A stretch of 64,000 nt of DNA, taken from NCBI GenBank assembly GCA_964524145.1, contig CAZGCA010000011.1, positions 1 through 64,000 of the forward strand. The letters are read 5' to 3'. The position numbers were made by a program, and so were the translations under genes. Shown here piece by piece: positions 1 through 9,467 of this stretch. This DNA comes from CAZGCA01 sp964524145 (GTDB lineage Bacteria; Hydrogenedentota; CAZGCA01). How positions within the stretch are numbered: position 1 is the first letter of the stretch; the number at the start of each line of letters is the position of its first letter. The notes beneath the pieces were generated by a model. That model had not been told where the DNA came from. It saw only the letters and a program-made list of their open reading frames with translations, and made no database searches.

Positions 1-3000
1 TCCACCTCGTCCTCGTCGCAGAGCCCGTCGCCGTCGCTGTCGGTCACCAGCGATGTCAGCTCGAAGAATATCTCTAGAACCTCGCCCGGGGGTATTTCGG
101 CTTCTTCCGTACAGCTCTCATACCCGTCCACCTCGGCTTGGGCCATATGCGAGCCGTACGGTATGTTGGCAACCACGTACTGCCCGTCATCGACCGAGAT
201 CCCGGTTCCGGGGCCTGGCGTTACCGTGACTTCCGCACCGCCAATGCCCTGACCTGTCTGCGCGTTCGTCACCAGGCCAAGAATGGCGCCGGGCAGTGCG
301 GGACTCGAGTAACTCGTGCTGAACGTGGAAACGGTATTCGCCTGCGAAATCTCGCCATAAATGTCCACGGTGACAACCTTGTAGTAGTAGGTTTGTCCGT
401 CGACGATGCCGTCGTCCTCGGTCAGTATCGCCGCAGTGTCGGTAATCCCTTCGACAACGATAAGCCCGGTCGTGAATTCGCTGTCCTCAGCGACTTCGAG
501 ACGGTAGGTCACCGCGTCACCGTCAGGATCGGTCGTCTCGTCCCAGTCGAATACGGTTGTGCCGGATGTCAGCGAATCGTCCGCAGGGTATACCAGCGTC
601 ACCCGCTCGGGCGGCCGGTTGCCCGGAGATGCCCGGTACACCGTCGTCAGCATGTGGGCACTTATCTCGCCGGTGGCCCCGTCCTGGATGTAGTAGAAGA
701 CCTTGTACGTGCCCGGAGCGTCGAAGGTCGTGCCGAACTGCGACCAGCGGAACTCTCCCCTTACCAGGTTGGATATGTCCGATTCGAAGATGCGCCTCGG
801 CATCACCGCCGCCTCTTGAGAATCCGGGTTGGATGGATCCACAATTGTGGATCCCGAGTAGCTCGGCGTCTTCACTTCTATCCACGCAAGATGTCCTGTC
901 GCAGGCTCCTGGTCGGCCAGCGCAAACAGCTCGCCGACAGGGTCGCCCGGCCCCACCGTGACCGTCTCTTCTACGGCACGCCACCCCACGGCGTCTGTCC
1001 CGTTCGCGCCATATCCGAGCGTCAGCGCACGCGCACGACCCCCGTCCCATCTGGGGTTGAAAGACAGCAGCCCGGTCGTGCCAACGCCGTTCCCGTTGTC
1101 GTCGAGCAAGGGGTGTTGCGACCAGTCGGAGACCCCCGCGTTGCTCTTTGTTGCAGTGTATTCGCCGGTCATCGCGCAGGCCAGCGCGAACGATTCCTTG
1201 AACGTCTTGCCGGACCTGGCGTTGCGGAACAGCTCGGTGACGAAGACGTCGCCGTCACGAAGGCCGTCGGCAGGATCGACCACCCCACGATGCGACACCT
1301 CGGTCGCGGAACAGCTTGTGATGATTGTGCGACGCTCGCCGAACACCAATGGAATGAAACTGCCCGAGTGGGACGCGCCGCAGACGAACACGATCTCCTG
1401 CTCGCCGGCCTCGGGACTTGCGCCGGACAATCCTTCCTCGAGCGTGTCGAGGTAGCCCGCAAGCTCCGCCGCTTCGATAACGCGGGTGTCGTCGTTCGAG
1501 CCGGAATAGACATAGAACGCTCCAGGGCTGCCATGCCCCACAAAAACGACATAGAGCGGCGCAGGCGACTCGCTCATCCTAGACAGAGCCCACTCCTCTA
1601 TCGCGAGCTGCACGTCGTCTTCGGTCGGAGTCGTGTCGGCGACAACGATGTCCGGTGCGGGTTGTGCAGGACCCTCGCGCAGGTAGTAGATATCCTCGTG
1701 AGCAAACCCTCGATCCCGCAACGTGCGGTAGACGTAATCCGTGGTTTTTGCGTGTGTGGAAAGGCCCTCTGCGCCTTCGTCGAGCTTGCCGAGCACGATG
1801 ATGGCGTAGCCCGGCCGGTCTTTGATTATCAGCCGCACCGACTCCGTCTTATCGTAACTGACCGAGGCAGCCGCCCTGAGGTTCTGGTCGCCCTCAAACT
1901 CGGCCTGGAACTGCCAGGTCCCCTGTTCGTCGAAGGCGATGCCCGCGTCGGTGAAAGCCGATGCGCTAAACACTGCAACGCCGTCGGTGTTTGTCGTTGT
2001 CTCGATAGGTCCTGCGGCGGCGGCGGCGGGCTTCTTGATCCACAGCTTGATCGGCTGACCGGAGAGCAACCCATCGAGAACGCGGGGTATGGGAGCCTTG
2101 AGCATCGCCCTTGCCTCGAGGTCGGCGTACGAGACCGGAGCGGAGGACGCCGAAAGCTCGAGTGCGACGGTCACGGGAACCCTGGTAACGTCAAAAGAAG
2201 CCGGGGCGCTGGTGGCGGGAGCGTACGAGTCGTTCCCGGGCCAGGATGCTGTTACCTTCCAAGGAGCTTCCCCCTCTGACGATCTGGTGGGATAAAACGT
2301 CCGGCTGTAGTTGTTGTCGTCGTCGGGGACGGCCACGCCTGCGGGGAAGTCCGGCAGGTCCGCACCGGAAGGCATCACACTCGTAAAAGAAACGAATGTC
2401 TCCGAGAGCGGCGCCGGTTCTATCGCCCCACTTACGGTAACACGTTGGCCGAGCTGGACTGTCTGCGGTTCGACACTGCAGATGATGGAGGACGCCGCAA
2501 TGCCTTTCGGGACTATGGTACACTCGTTCGAGACGGCCTCGACTCCGTCAGCCTCGGCGTCATTGGGCGTAACCCTCAAGTACCAAGTGTCGCCCACCGC
2601 TGTGTTGCTGTTCCCGACGACGCTGTAACGCAAGGGCCCACTGGTGATAATAAACGAGCTGAACTCGGATTCCCCCTCACGTTTGACGTACCACTGGTAA
2701 TCATAGGTCGGATCGTCCCCATCGGCGTCCGCGCTGGGTATGATCACAAAGCAGACAAGGTCCGTATCGGCGTTCTCGAACGCAGGAAAAGACAAGACGG
2801 GCGCGCCGGGCGGCGAGTTGACGATTGTCGTCGAGTCTGAAGCCGGGCCCGAATACGCAACACTGTCCCAGCAGCGCACGGTGGACGTCCACGTCTCGTA
2901 CTTTTTCGTGTACGACGCATCGAGCGTGTCTCTCGGATACCATTTCGGCCCGTGCACTATGGTCTCCGAACCGTTCGACCAGGAATACTCGTACCACGCG

Positions 3001-5318
3001 GCGCGCGACCCGCTCACCACGCTTTCAGTCGTCACAGTGCACACAAGATTGTCGGTGGTTCTCGGCGCATCGTCGCCGGTGTCCGGTGTCACGTCCACCT
3101 GCGGCGTTGTCGGCAGAATGCCCGTATCGGGCGCACGCGGGTCCGTTCCGTAACCGTACTCCTGAGCGTTGGTGATGCCGTCCTGGTCGGCGTCGCCGCC
3201 GGCGTCGTTCACCAGCGGATTCAACTGGTTGGACACTTCCCACCCGTCGGGCATGCCGTCCTCATCTGTATCAGGGTCGAACGGGTCAGTGCCGGTGTCC
3301 TCAGGCGAGACGTAAATGCCCGTGTTCGTCTCTACGTTGTCCGAAAGCCCGTCGCCGTCCGAATCAACGTCTGTCTGGATCGCCCCGTCTGTTGTCTGCG
3401 CAATCTCGAGAACGCCGGACGGATCGGCGACCATCGCGCCGGACAGCTCGATGGGCACGTTCCCCGATGCTCCTGCATCGACGTCGAACGTGATCTTGCA
3501 TATCTCGCCGTTTGGAATCGCATCCGCACTGAGACCGGACACCATGATCCTCAAAAACCCCGGAACCCGTTCCATCCACGAGGCGTTCTTGTTGACGCCG
3601 TCCGCAGCCGCCCCGATTTCAACGGCCCCACTCACCGTTGCTATCTTCCCCGGATCGTAAATGAGGTCTACCTGCACGGCAGATACCGAGGTTGATGTCA
3701 GGTCAATCCCAACCGTGACCGGGGTTCCGGGAGCGCCCTGCACCGTCTGCGCCTTCACCACTGCTTCCGAGGGCTCCATATACGTATACGTTCCCGCAGT
3801 CACCGGTCCCCCCATCGCGGTCTGGTAAACAACGCTCACCGATCCCGTGTTGGCCGCCGATGGTGCCCGCACAAACAGCATCCCTCCTGAGATGGTAAGA
3901 AACTCGGCAGCCACGCCACCGAATGTGACGCCAAATCCGGTACCGAGTATCCGCACGACTGTTCCCCCGGCCACCGGACCGAAGGCCGGCGACACCGGCT
4001 GACGGGGCACTCCCGTGTCAAAATCGAGACCGTACGTGCGCACGAGGCTAATATCCGCCATGTCGACGTCGCCGTCATCGTCGATGTCGCAGTCGTAGCC
4101 TGTGGACACGCCTAGGGCCTCGTCGATGACGAGTTGAACGTCGGCAATGTTTACCCCGCCGTCGTGGTTGACGTCTCTCGTCTGTTCTCCTCCCACCGAA
4201 GCCTCCGCGTCGACGGCGCCTATCACCACCCAGTATGGGCTGAGATTGGCGCCGAGTGCTGCGTTGACTATCCCTTGAACATCAACCGCGTTTGCTTTGC
4301 CGCTGCTGTCGATATCGCAACAAACAACAGCCAAAGGGCCATGTTCCGTCGGATAGTCGTTCGCGACCAGTGGATCCGTACCGGCTAGCATCTCTTCGCC
4401 GTCCGAGAAGTCGTCGCCATCGGTGTCGGCAAGACTCGGATTCGTGCCCAGATTGGCCTCCGCGACATCGCACAGTCCATCGTTGTCGGCGTCGACGGCA
4501 AGCCCCACTACCGCGTTGATCGCAACCTGTACGTCGATCGCGTTAACGAACCCGTTATAGTCGATGTCTGCCGGCAGACTGATCGCCTCTCCGTCCACGT
4601 CAGCCGCAGCGAGAGAGCTCAGGTCAAGGGCCGTTCGGTCGTCAAGCGCCGCGTCTTCGGACACAGTGAAGTGAAGGATACAGAGTTCGCCGTTACCGAT
4701 GCTTGTCCGGTTCATTCCGACGACGATAACGTTGACGCGGCCGGGCGCCACCACGTGGGAGGTGACGCTCTTGCCGGCGTTAATAGCGGCTTGGCCGTCC
4801 GTATGGATACCATCCGCCGGTTCGAGCACGTCGGGATCGTACAACAGCGAGAAGCTGACTGCGGCAGCCGCCGGCGCGTTCGCGTTGGCGAGAGTGATGC
4901 TCACATCTACGTCCTCGCCGGGCATGCCGACCACATCGCCGGCCGTGAGCACGAGGTCGGGTTTGGCGAACTCGAAGCCATCGGGGAGTGAAGACGAGCC
5001 GTCAGTCTGTGATACTTTCACTTCAACGGCGCCTGCTGCATGTGCCGGGGTCAGGCACGTGATCTGCGTACTCGAAACCACCACTACACCGGTCGCCTCA
5101 TCGCCGTCAAACGTTACCGTTACCGCGCCGACGGTATCGAAGTTTCCACCCGTGATCGTCACGTCTGTGCCGCCCGCGACAGGACCTTTATTGGGGACAA
5201 TGCTTGTGATGGTAGGTTCCGCGGCGTGGCATAACCCGGCGTGCGCACAGATCCCGCAGGTCGCTACAACCAGAAGAAAAGCGATTCGCTCTACTACCTG
5301 TCCTCTGCGTTTCACCAT
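1..5318 (-). CDS. Giant secreted multidomain protein (IPT/cohesin/dockerin/C13-like), 3' end outside window
   Basis: The frame is open from the ATG at 5318 to the left edge, at least 1772 codons, and is incomplete at the C-terminus. A signal peptide (about 1-33) is followed by an IPT/TIG domain (35-105), a cohesin-like domain (110-232), EF-hand/dockerin-type calcium loops (250-430, e.g. DIDYNGFVNAIDVQ, DVNHDGGVNIADVQ), a second IPT (439-512), a second cohesin-like domain (514-632), thrombospondin-3-type DxDxDG repeats (649-735), Ig-like stretches, a legumain/C13-peptidase-like domain (1160-1356), an FN3-like domain (1563-1670), a carboxypeptidase-regulatory-like domain (1683-1752) and another DSDGDGL loop. 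In the C13-like part the GHGS histidine (H1262) is present, but the residue matching the catalytic Cys is Ser1316 (GASHSGSF). The likely role is surface or extracellular adhesion or scaffolding; the partner is unknown. The start is preceded by GGGAGGACGAAG. Confidence 0.85.
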   Translation of the reverse strand, partial: MVKRRGQVVERIAFLLVVATCGICAHAGLCHAAEPTITSIVPNKGPVAGGTDVTITGGNFDTVGAVTVTFDGDEATGVVVVSSTQITCLTPAHAAGAVEVKVSQTDGSSSLPDGFEFAKPDLVLTAGDVVGMPGEDVDVSITLANANAPAAAAVSFSLLYDPDVLEPADGIHTDGQAAINAGKSVTSHVVAPGRVNVIVVGMNRTSIGNGELCILHFTVSEDAALDDRTALDLSSLAAADVDGEAISLPADIDYNGFVNAIDVQVAINAVVGLAVDADNDGLCDVAEANLGTNPSLADTDGDDFSDGEEMLAGTDPLVANDYPTEHGPLAVVCCDIDSSGKANAVDVQGIVNAALGANLSPYWVVIGAVDAEASVGGEQTRDVNHDGGVNIADVQLVIDEALGVSTGYDCDIDDDGDVDMADISLVRTYGLDFDTGVPRQPVSPAFGPVAGGTVVRILGTGFGVTFGGVAAEFLTISGGMLFVRAPSAANTGSVSVVYQTAMGGPVTAGTYTYMEPSEAVVKAQTVQGAPGTPVTVGIDLTSTSVSAVQVDLIYDPGKIATVSGAVEIGAAADGVNKNASWMERVPGFLRIMVSGLSADAIPNGEICKITFDVDAGASGNVPIELSGAMVADPSGVLEIAQTTDGAIQTDVDSDGDGLSDNVETNTGIYVSPEDTGTDPFDPDTDEDGMPDGWEVSNQLNPLVNDAGGDADQDGITNAQEYGYGTDPRAPDTGILPTTPQVDVTPDTGDDAPRTTDNLVCTVTTESVVSGSRAAWYEYSWSNGSETIVHGPKWYPRDTLDASYTKKYETWTSTVRCWDSVAYSGPASDSTTIVNSPPGAPVLSFPAFENADTDLVCFVIIPSADADGDDPTYDYQWYVKREGESEFSSFIITSGPLRYSVVGNSNTAVGDTWYLRVTPNDAEADGVEAVSNECTIVPKGIAASSIICSVEPQTVQLGQRVTVSGAIEPAPLSETFVSFTSVMPSGADLPDFPAGVAVPDDDNNYSRTFYPTRSSEGEAPWKVTASWPGNDSYAPATSAPASFDVTRVPVTVALELSASSAPVSYADLEARAMLKAPIPRVLDGLLSGQPIKLWIKKPAAAAAGPIETTTNTDGVAVFSASAFTDAGIAFDEQGTWQFQAEFEGDQNLRAAASVSYDKTESVRLIIKDRPGYAIIVLGKLDEGAEGLSTHAKTTDYVYRTLRDRGFAHEDIYYLREGPAQPAPDIVVADTTPTEDDVQLAIEEWALSRMSESPAPLYVVFVGHGSPGAFYVYSGSNDDTRVIEAAELAGYLDTLEEGLSGASPEAGEQEIVFVCGASHSGSFIPLVFGERRTIITSCSATEVSHRGVVDPADGLRDGDVFVTELFRNARSGKTFKESFALACAMTGEYTATKSNAGVSDWSQHPLLDDNGNGVGTTGLLSFNPRWDGGRARALTLGYGANGTDAVGWRAVEETVTVGPGDPVGELFALADQEPATGHLAWIEVKTPSYSGSTIVDPSNPDSQEAAVMPRRIFESDISNLVRGEFRWSQFGTTFDAPGTYKVFYYIQDGATGEISAHMLTTVYRASPGNRPPERVTLVYPADDSLTSGTTVFDWDETTDPDGDAVTYRLEVAEDSEFTTGLIVVEGITDTAAILTEDDGIVDGQTYYYKVVTVDIYGEISQANTVSTFSTSYSSPALPGAILGLVTNAQTGQGIGGAEVTVTPGPGTGISVDDGQYVVANIPYGSHMAQAEVDGYESCTEEAEIPPGEVLEIFFELTSLVTDSDGDGLCDEDEV

Positions 5319-5447
5319 CTTCGTCCTCCCAGAATGCAATGGCTCTCTGCACTGCAGTGTTCTTTCGGATTCCGCGGCTCGAAGCCCTCCCATCCCGTGA
5401 AACCGAGCCACAACCACAGATGCAAAGCACCGATATACCTGAAGACT

Positions 5448-5476
5448 ATTGTGCAGCCAAACGGATCGCTTGTCAA
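5448..5476 (-). promoter_or_regulatory. Putative sigma-70 promoter of the giant protein gene
   Basis: On the minus strand TTGACA (5476-5471), a 17 bp spacer and CACAAT (5453-5448) lie 130 bp upstream of the ATG at 5318. The -35 is perfect and the -10 is moderate. Confidence 0.45.
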
Positions 5477-5520
5477 GGGGAAATCCGGCTCTTTAGCCAT
5501 TTGCGGTGTGGCAGTTCCCT

Positions 5521-5605
5521 GTGGAGTGCGGTAGCTTGCTACCGCTGTTCTGTTGGACAGCTTGCTGTCCAATAAGCCGGACTCAAGCAAGCTTGCGCAC
5601 TCCAC
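5521..5605. repeat. Nested palindromic element (three hairpins inside a 10 bp inverted repeat)
   Basis: The outer inverted repeat is GTGGAGTGCG (5521-5530) with CGCACTCCAC (5596-5605). Inside are two perfect hairpins with TT loops: GCGGTAGC/GCTACCGC (5528-5545) and TTGGACAGC/GCTGTCCAA (5553-5572), then the short palindrome GCAAGCTTGC (5587-5596). It lies between the promoter of the giant gene and the 3' end of apt and looks like a non-autonomous repeat (MITE/REP-like). The rest of 5319-5686 shows no gene. Confidence 0.6.
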
Positions 5606-5686
5606 ATTTGCATTATCCTCCCATAAAAACACTTAGCAGCCGCGCAAATGGCTCGGCGCTTGGCTGGGGCGAAATGCGGGCTAAGC

Positions 5687-6208
5687 TCAGAACGATAGTG
5701 CCGCGTAGACCGGAAGGTCAGGCAGCTTGTCGCGGCCGTTGAGAAACGTGAGTTCGATCAGAAACGCGATCTCGACCACGTCGATGCTGAAGTTGCCCAG
5801 CAGCTCGACGATAGCTGCGACTGTGCCGCCGGTCGCGAGTAGGTCGTCGCAGACCACCACCCGGTCGCCGTCTTTGAGCGCGTCCTGGTGTATGGCGATG
5901 GTGTCCGTACCGTACTCGAGATCGTACGTTTGTTCGTACGTGAGGTACGGCAGCTTGCCCTTCTTGCGAACGGGCACGAATCCGCAACCGAGCTTGTAGG
6001 CGAGCGCACCGCCAAAGATGAACCCGCGCGCTTCGGCTGCGACGATGGCATCAACCTTCTTGTTCTCGTATCGTCGGGCGAGTACGTCGACGGACTCGCG
6101 AAACCCGTCGGGGTTCTGTAGCAAGGTGGTTATGTCTTTGAAGTCTATTCCGGGTTTGGGAAAATCAGGTATGCTGCGTATCAACTGTTTGAGATCGTCG
6201 AGTGCCAT
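5687..6208 (-). CDS. apt: Adenine phosphoribosyltransferase
   Basis: 173 residues, the usual length for Apt. It makes AMP from adenine and PRPP in the cytosolic purine salvage pathway. The N-terminus has the IPDFPKPGIDFKDIT block typical of the family, then AAEARGFIFG, and the PRPP-binding loop VVVCDDLLATGGT. It starts 20 bp after the stop of the sigma factor gene on the same strand, so the two are probably cotranscribed. No anomalies seen. Confidence 0.97.
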   Translation of the reverse strand: MALDDLKQLIRSIPDFPKPGIDFKDITTLLQNPDGFRESVDVLARRYENKKVDAIVAAEARGFIFGGALAYKLGCGFVPVRKKGKLPYLTYEQTYDLEYGTDTIAIHQDALKDGDRVVVCDDLLATGGTVAAIVELLGNFSIDVVEIAFLIELTFLNGRDKLPDLPVYAALSF

Positions 6209-6227
6209 CCTTCAGCTCCGTATGTTC

Positions 6228-7061
6228 CTACGTGTCGAAATCTTCCTTGTGAACAGAGGCGTATTCTCTGAGTTTGACGAGCACCTCCTTCTCGATCTGG
6301 CGAATTCTCTCGCGAGTAAGATTGAATTCGCGGCCCGTCTCCTCGAGAGTGTGCGTCTCGCCGTCCTTGAGCCCGTACCGGTGACGCAGTATCCCGCTCT
6401 CGCGTTCCGTCAACTGGTCGAGCAGTTGATCGATCTGCTGGCTGTACAATATCTTCAGTATGAGATTGTCTGTTTCGGCCGAATCGCCTATAACAGCCCC
6501 CTCGCCGTGCTCGTCGGTCTCGGTGTCTATCGCAACCATTGACTCAATGGCGCTCATCTCTTCCGCAAATTTCTTGAGCTTGCGTGCCTCGCTCACAGAG
6601 ATTCCCATCTGTTGTGCGACTTCCTCGGCGGGCGCAGCCCGGCCGGTTCTGTTATAGATGACCTGGGCCGCGCGCCTGTACTTCGAGATGTTGTCAGCGA
6701 TGTACACCGGTATTCGAATCGTGCGGCCGTAATTCGACAGCGACCGGGTTATAGCCTGTCGAATCCACCACGTTGCGTACGTGCTGAACTTGCAGCCCCG
6801 TTTCGGGTCAAACCGTTCGACGGCACGCAACAGGCCGAGGTTGCCTTCCTCGATAAGGTCGAGCAGCGGCAGCCCGTAGTGCGCGTATTTCTTGGCAATG
6901 CTGACAACCAGGCGAAGGTTGGACACGACAAGCTTGGCGCGCGCGTCTGCATCACCTTTTTGCATCAGCTTTGCAAGACGGATCTCTTCTGCGGGTGTCA
7001 ATAGGGGAACCTTGGATATCTCTCTGAGGTATACCGTCAGTCCATCGTTGGAAGGGCTCAT
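6228..7061 (-). CDS. RNA polymerase sigma-70 family factor (RpoD/RpoS-like, no region 1.1)
   Basis: 277 residues. Region 1.2 (TVYLREISKVPLLTPAEE) starts almost at the N-terminus, followed by region 2 (LIEEGNLGLLRAVERFD, then KFSTYATWWIRQAI for -10 recognition and melting), region 3, and a region 4 helix-turn-helix (TLEETGREFNLTRERIRQIE) for the -35. It lacks the long acidic N-terminal region 1.1 of primary sigma factors, so it resembles a compact group 1/2 sigma such as RpoS or the small SigA of some lineages. Whether it is the housekeeping factor cannot be decided here, but the promoters in this window fit its class. It lies downstream of the TgpA-like gene on the same strand. Confidence 0.92.
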   Translation of the reverse strand: MSPSNDGLTVYLREISKVPLLTPAEEIRLAKLMQKGDADARAKLVVSNLRLVVSIAKKYAHYGLPLLDLIEEGNLGLLRAVERFDPKRGCKFSTYATWWIRQAITRSLSNYGRTIRIPVYIADNISKYRRAAQVIYNRTGRAAPAEEVAQQMGISVSEARKLKKFAEEMSAIESMVAIDTETDEHGEGAVIGDSAETDNLILKILYSQQIDQLLDQLTERESGILRHRYGLKDGETHTLEETGREFNLTRERIRQIEKEVLVKLREYASVHKEDFDT

Positions 7062-7248
7062 CTTCCCTACACCACCGTCAAAGGTCGTTGCAGACTCACA
7101 CTACTATATCGGCAGCAAGCCTGGTTGAGTCGAGCGACTCGCGGCGTGCCTGCCGCGTCCGCGATCCTTTTCCACCCGCCTATCCGTCCTGCCAGGTGCC
7201 GACGCCTCTGTCAACCGACTCACATTTTACCATAGAATGGCCCGACCG

Positions 7249-9438
7249 CTACACTCTTTGTCGCCGCCTGGCGAGACTGCGTTTGAACTCATGGTACACT
7301 CTGCGCACCGACAGGTCCTGCTCGCCGGAGTCGTCGTCCGGACCGAACCGAATCTCGTAGTAAAACGCCGTAAGCTGTCCAAACTGCGCCGCCGCCCACG
7401 GTATGCTCGCGCGAACAGTCTCGACAAACTCGAGCGGAGTCACGTTCGGGGGTTTCGTGACGCGTTTCCTGGACAACAGCTTGAGCGCGTGCCGGTACAG
7501 GATAAGTGCGTCGCGCCTTCGTCTGTCTGTGGTGACAGAGACAAGTCTATGTCGACGGAGCCGGTGCTGAACCGCCTGCACAATAATGAGCACGATCAGC
7601 GCCGCCGACAGAATGTAGGCGATCCAGAACGAATAATGCCATCTTCGCAACGTCAATCGCGGCAAGCTGATGCGCATGGAACGGACCCCTTCAATCCACT
7701 CGTCCTTGAAATTGCTCGCGTTCAGTGAGACAAGTTCCACAAACTGCCACTGGTCCGTACGGTTGTACCCAAGGACGTCGCGGTACCATCTCAGTTGCAG
7801 CGAGAGGAGGTACCGGTTGACTCTTCCACTGAGCCGCCCGAGCCATGTGCCGGAGACAGGGCCGATCTCCTGCTTCGGCGACGGGTCGAAGATGACCCAA
7901 CCATGCCCCGGGAAGAACGTCTCGACCCAGACATGCGAGAAATCCTGTCGCACGGTGTAGAACCTGCCGAACTCGTTCCATTCGCCTCCGCGGAACCCCG
8001 TGGCCACGCGCGCCGGTACACCAACCGCACGCAGCATCACCGCTGTCGCCGTGGCGAAGTACTCGCAATGGCCCGCCTTGGTGTCGAACAGGAACCATGC
8101 GAGAGGCGACGTGCCGGAAGGCGTCTCCGGTATGTTGAGCGTATAGCTGTAGCTTGAATTCAAGTACTCCACTATCGCCACGGCTTTGTCGTAAGGATTC
8201 TCCTTGTTGTCGGTGACTTCCCTGGCACGGTCCACGATACGGCGACCGATTCCCGGCCCCCTTCCAAAGTTATCGATATACGCGCGGCGGATGAGGTCTG
8301 GATAGTCCGTCGATGCATTTCTCAAAGCGTCCGGGTCGTACTGCGGGAGTACAGAATAAGCGGTGTAGCTGAGATTGCGCTGGGACTCCTGCGGAGTGCG
8401 CCACGAGTAGTCAACGGTATCGTAGATCAGGTAAGGAAAGTCGCCGCTCACACGGACAACATCAGGCATGCCGAACAGGACGGACGAACCCAATGTGTCA
8501 ACGTAGATCACCTGCTCCAACAAACCTGTCAGATCGCCGATATGTCCCGGGCCGAACGTACCGTTCTCATCACCATCGTTCACCATCATTTCGCGCGTAA
8601 AGTCAGCGCTGCGCGGCGGTTTTATCTTGCTCCACTGCATCCCGTCATATATGTCCAGCGACATGCCCTTCCAGTAAAACGGACCGTCGAAACCGTTTGG
8701 ATACTGTGGCAGTTCCGCCTTGAAGACGACAGTCGAATCGCCGAATATGCGCCCGTAAACGCGCAGATCAACTGTCTCGTCGAAACCGATACCCGGCTCA
8801 CGCAGGTCGGTTCTGCCCAGAAACCCCGCCTCGATACGTGGTACCGTGTAGAAGAACCCTGCTGTGAGCAGAATAGAGGCCAGTGCGAGAACCAGCGTTC
8901 CGGAGAAGAACTGCCAATCCGCAATGCCCCGCTGTGCTCGGCCATCGTTGATCGTCCCGGGCTCGAGAACGCCGTTTGCCTCGATCTCTCCCTGCATGTG
9001 CAGCGTGGTCAGAGCCCAGACACCTGTCAGCGTGAACAGCAGAAACGCAACAAAGAACAGCGGCCCCGAAGTGAGTGCCGTCGCGGCCAGCAACTGGAAG
9101 AAGCTCATCATGTACATTTGGTGATAGTCCCCGCGCTTCTTCTGGTTGAGCAGCTTCGCCACCTGAATAAATATGACCAAATGGGTTATCGCGATCACAA
9201 GGTTTGTCGCAACCAGGTCGAAGAACAGGAACGGGATATACAAGGCCATCGGTATGTTCCACAACTTACCGTATAGAGGATATCTGGACGCTATCCGTTC
9301 GCAGATCGGCGAGAGCACGATCGCAAACAACCCCAGAAACAGCAGGGCTCCACCAAAGTACTCCGTCCACACAAGAGCGAGAAACCCGCATAGCGCAAAC
9401 ATGTGGGACCAAAACCTGAACTGTAGCGATAAACGCAT
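7249..9438 (-). CDS. TgpA-like membrane transglutaminase (DUF3488/transglutaminase/DUF4129)
   Basis: 729 residues. About six membrane helices fill the first 200 residues, with a periplasmic region after them. A transglutaminase-like core carries the Cys-His-Asp triad: C in KAGHCEYFATA (about residue 456), H in DFSHVWVE and D in VIFDPSP. A further TM helix near residue 620 (ILSAALIVLIIVQAVQ) and a cytoplasmic DUF4129-like tail follow. This is the TgpA architecture. Such proteins sit with DUF58 and MoxR proteins, as here (30 bp after the DUF58 gene). The substrate is unknown; a role in periplasmic protein or envelope processing is inferred from the family. Confidence 0.9.
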   Translation of the reverse strand: MRLSLQFRFWSHMFALCGFLALVWTEYFGGALLFLGLFAIVLSPICERIASRYPLYGKLWNIPMALYIPFLFFDLVATNLVIAITHLVIFIQVAKLLNQKKRGDYHQMYMMSFFQLLAATALTSGPLFFVAFLLFTLTGVWALTTLHMQGEIEANGVLEPGTINDGRAQRGIADWQFFSGTLVLALASILLTAGFFYTVPRIEAGFLGRTDLREPGIGFDETVDLRVYGRIFGDSTVVFKAELPQYPNGFDGPFYWKGMSLDIYDGMQWSKIKPPRSADFTREMMVNDGDENGTFGPGHIGDLTGLLEQVIYVDTLGSSVLFGMPDVVRVSGDFPYLIYDTVDYSWRTPQESQRNLSYTAYSVLPQYDPDALRNASTDYPDLIRRAYIDNFGRGPGIGRRIVDRAREVTDNKENPYDKAVAIVEYLNSSYSYTLNIPETPSGTSPLAWFLFDTKAGHCEYFATATAVMLRAVGVPARVATGFRGGEWNEFGRFYTVRQDFSHVWVETFFPGHGWVIFDPSPKQEIGPVSGTWLGRLSGRVNRYLLSLQLRWYRDVLGYNRTDQWQFVELVSLNASNFKDEWIEGVRSMRISLPRLTLRRWHYSFWIAYILSAALIVLIIVQAVQHRLRRHRLVSVTTDRRRRDALILYRHALKLLSRKRVTKPPNVTPLEFVETVRASIPWAAAQFGQLTAFYYEIRFGPDDDSGEQDLSVRRVYHEFKRSLARRRQRV

Positions 9439-9467
9439 CTGCTCCTCCGGTCGAGTACCCTGCCGGT

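Noticed and set aside
138..2279. 713-codon open frame on the plus strand
   Set aside because: Antisense shadow of the giant minus-strand gene, whose frame shows clear EF-hand, IPT, FN3 and C13-like motifs; the plus frame shows only Arg/Val-rich low-complexity sequence.
4030..4570. Regular short repeats suggesting a CRISPR-like array
   Set aside because: They are codon-level repeats of DxDxDG/dockerin calcium loops within a protein gene; no direct repeats with unique spacers.
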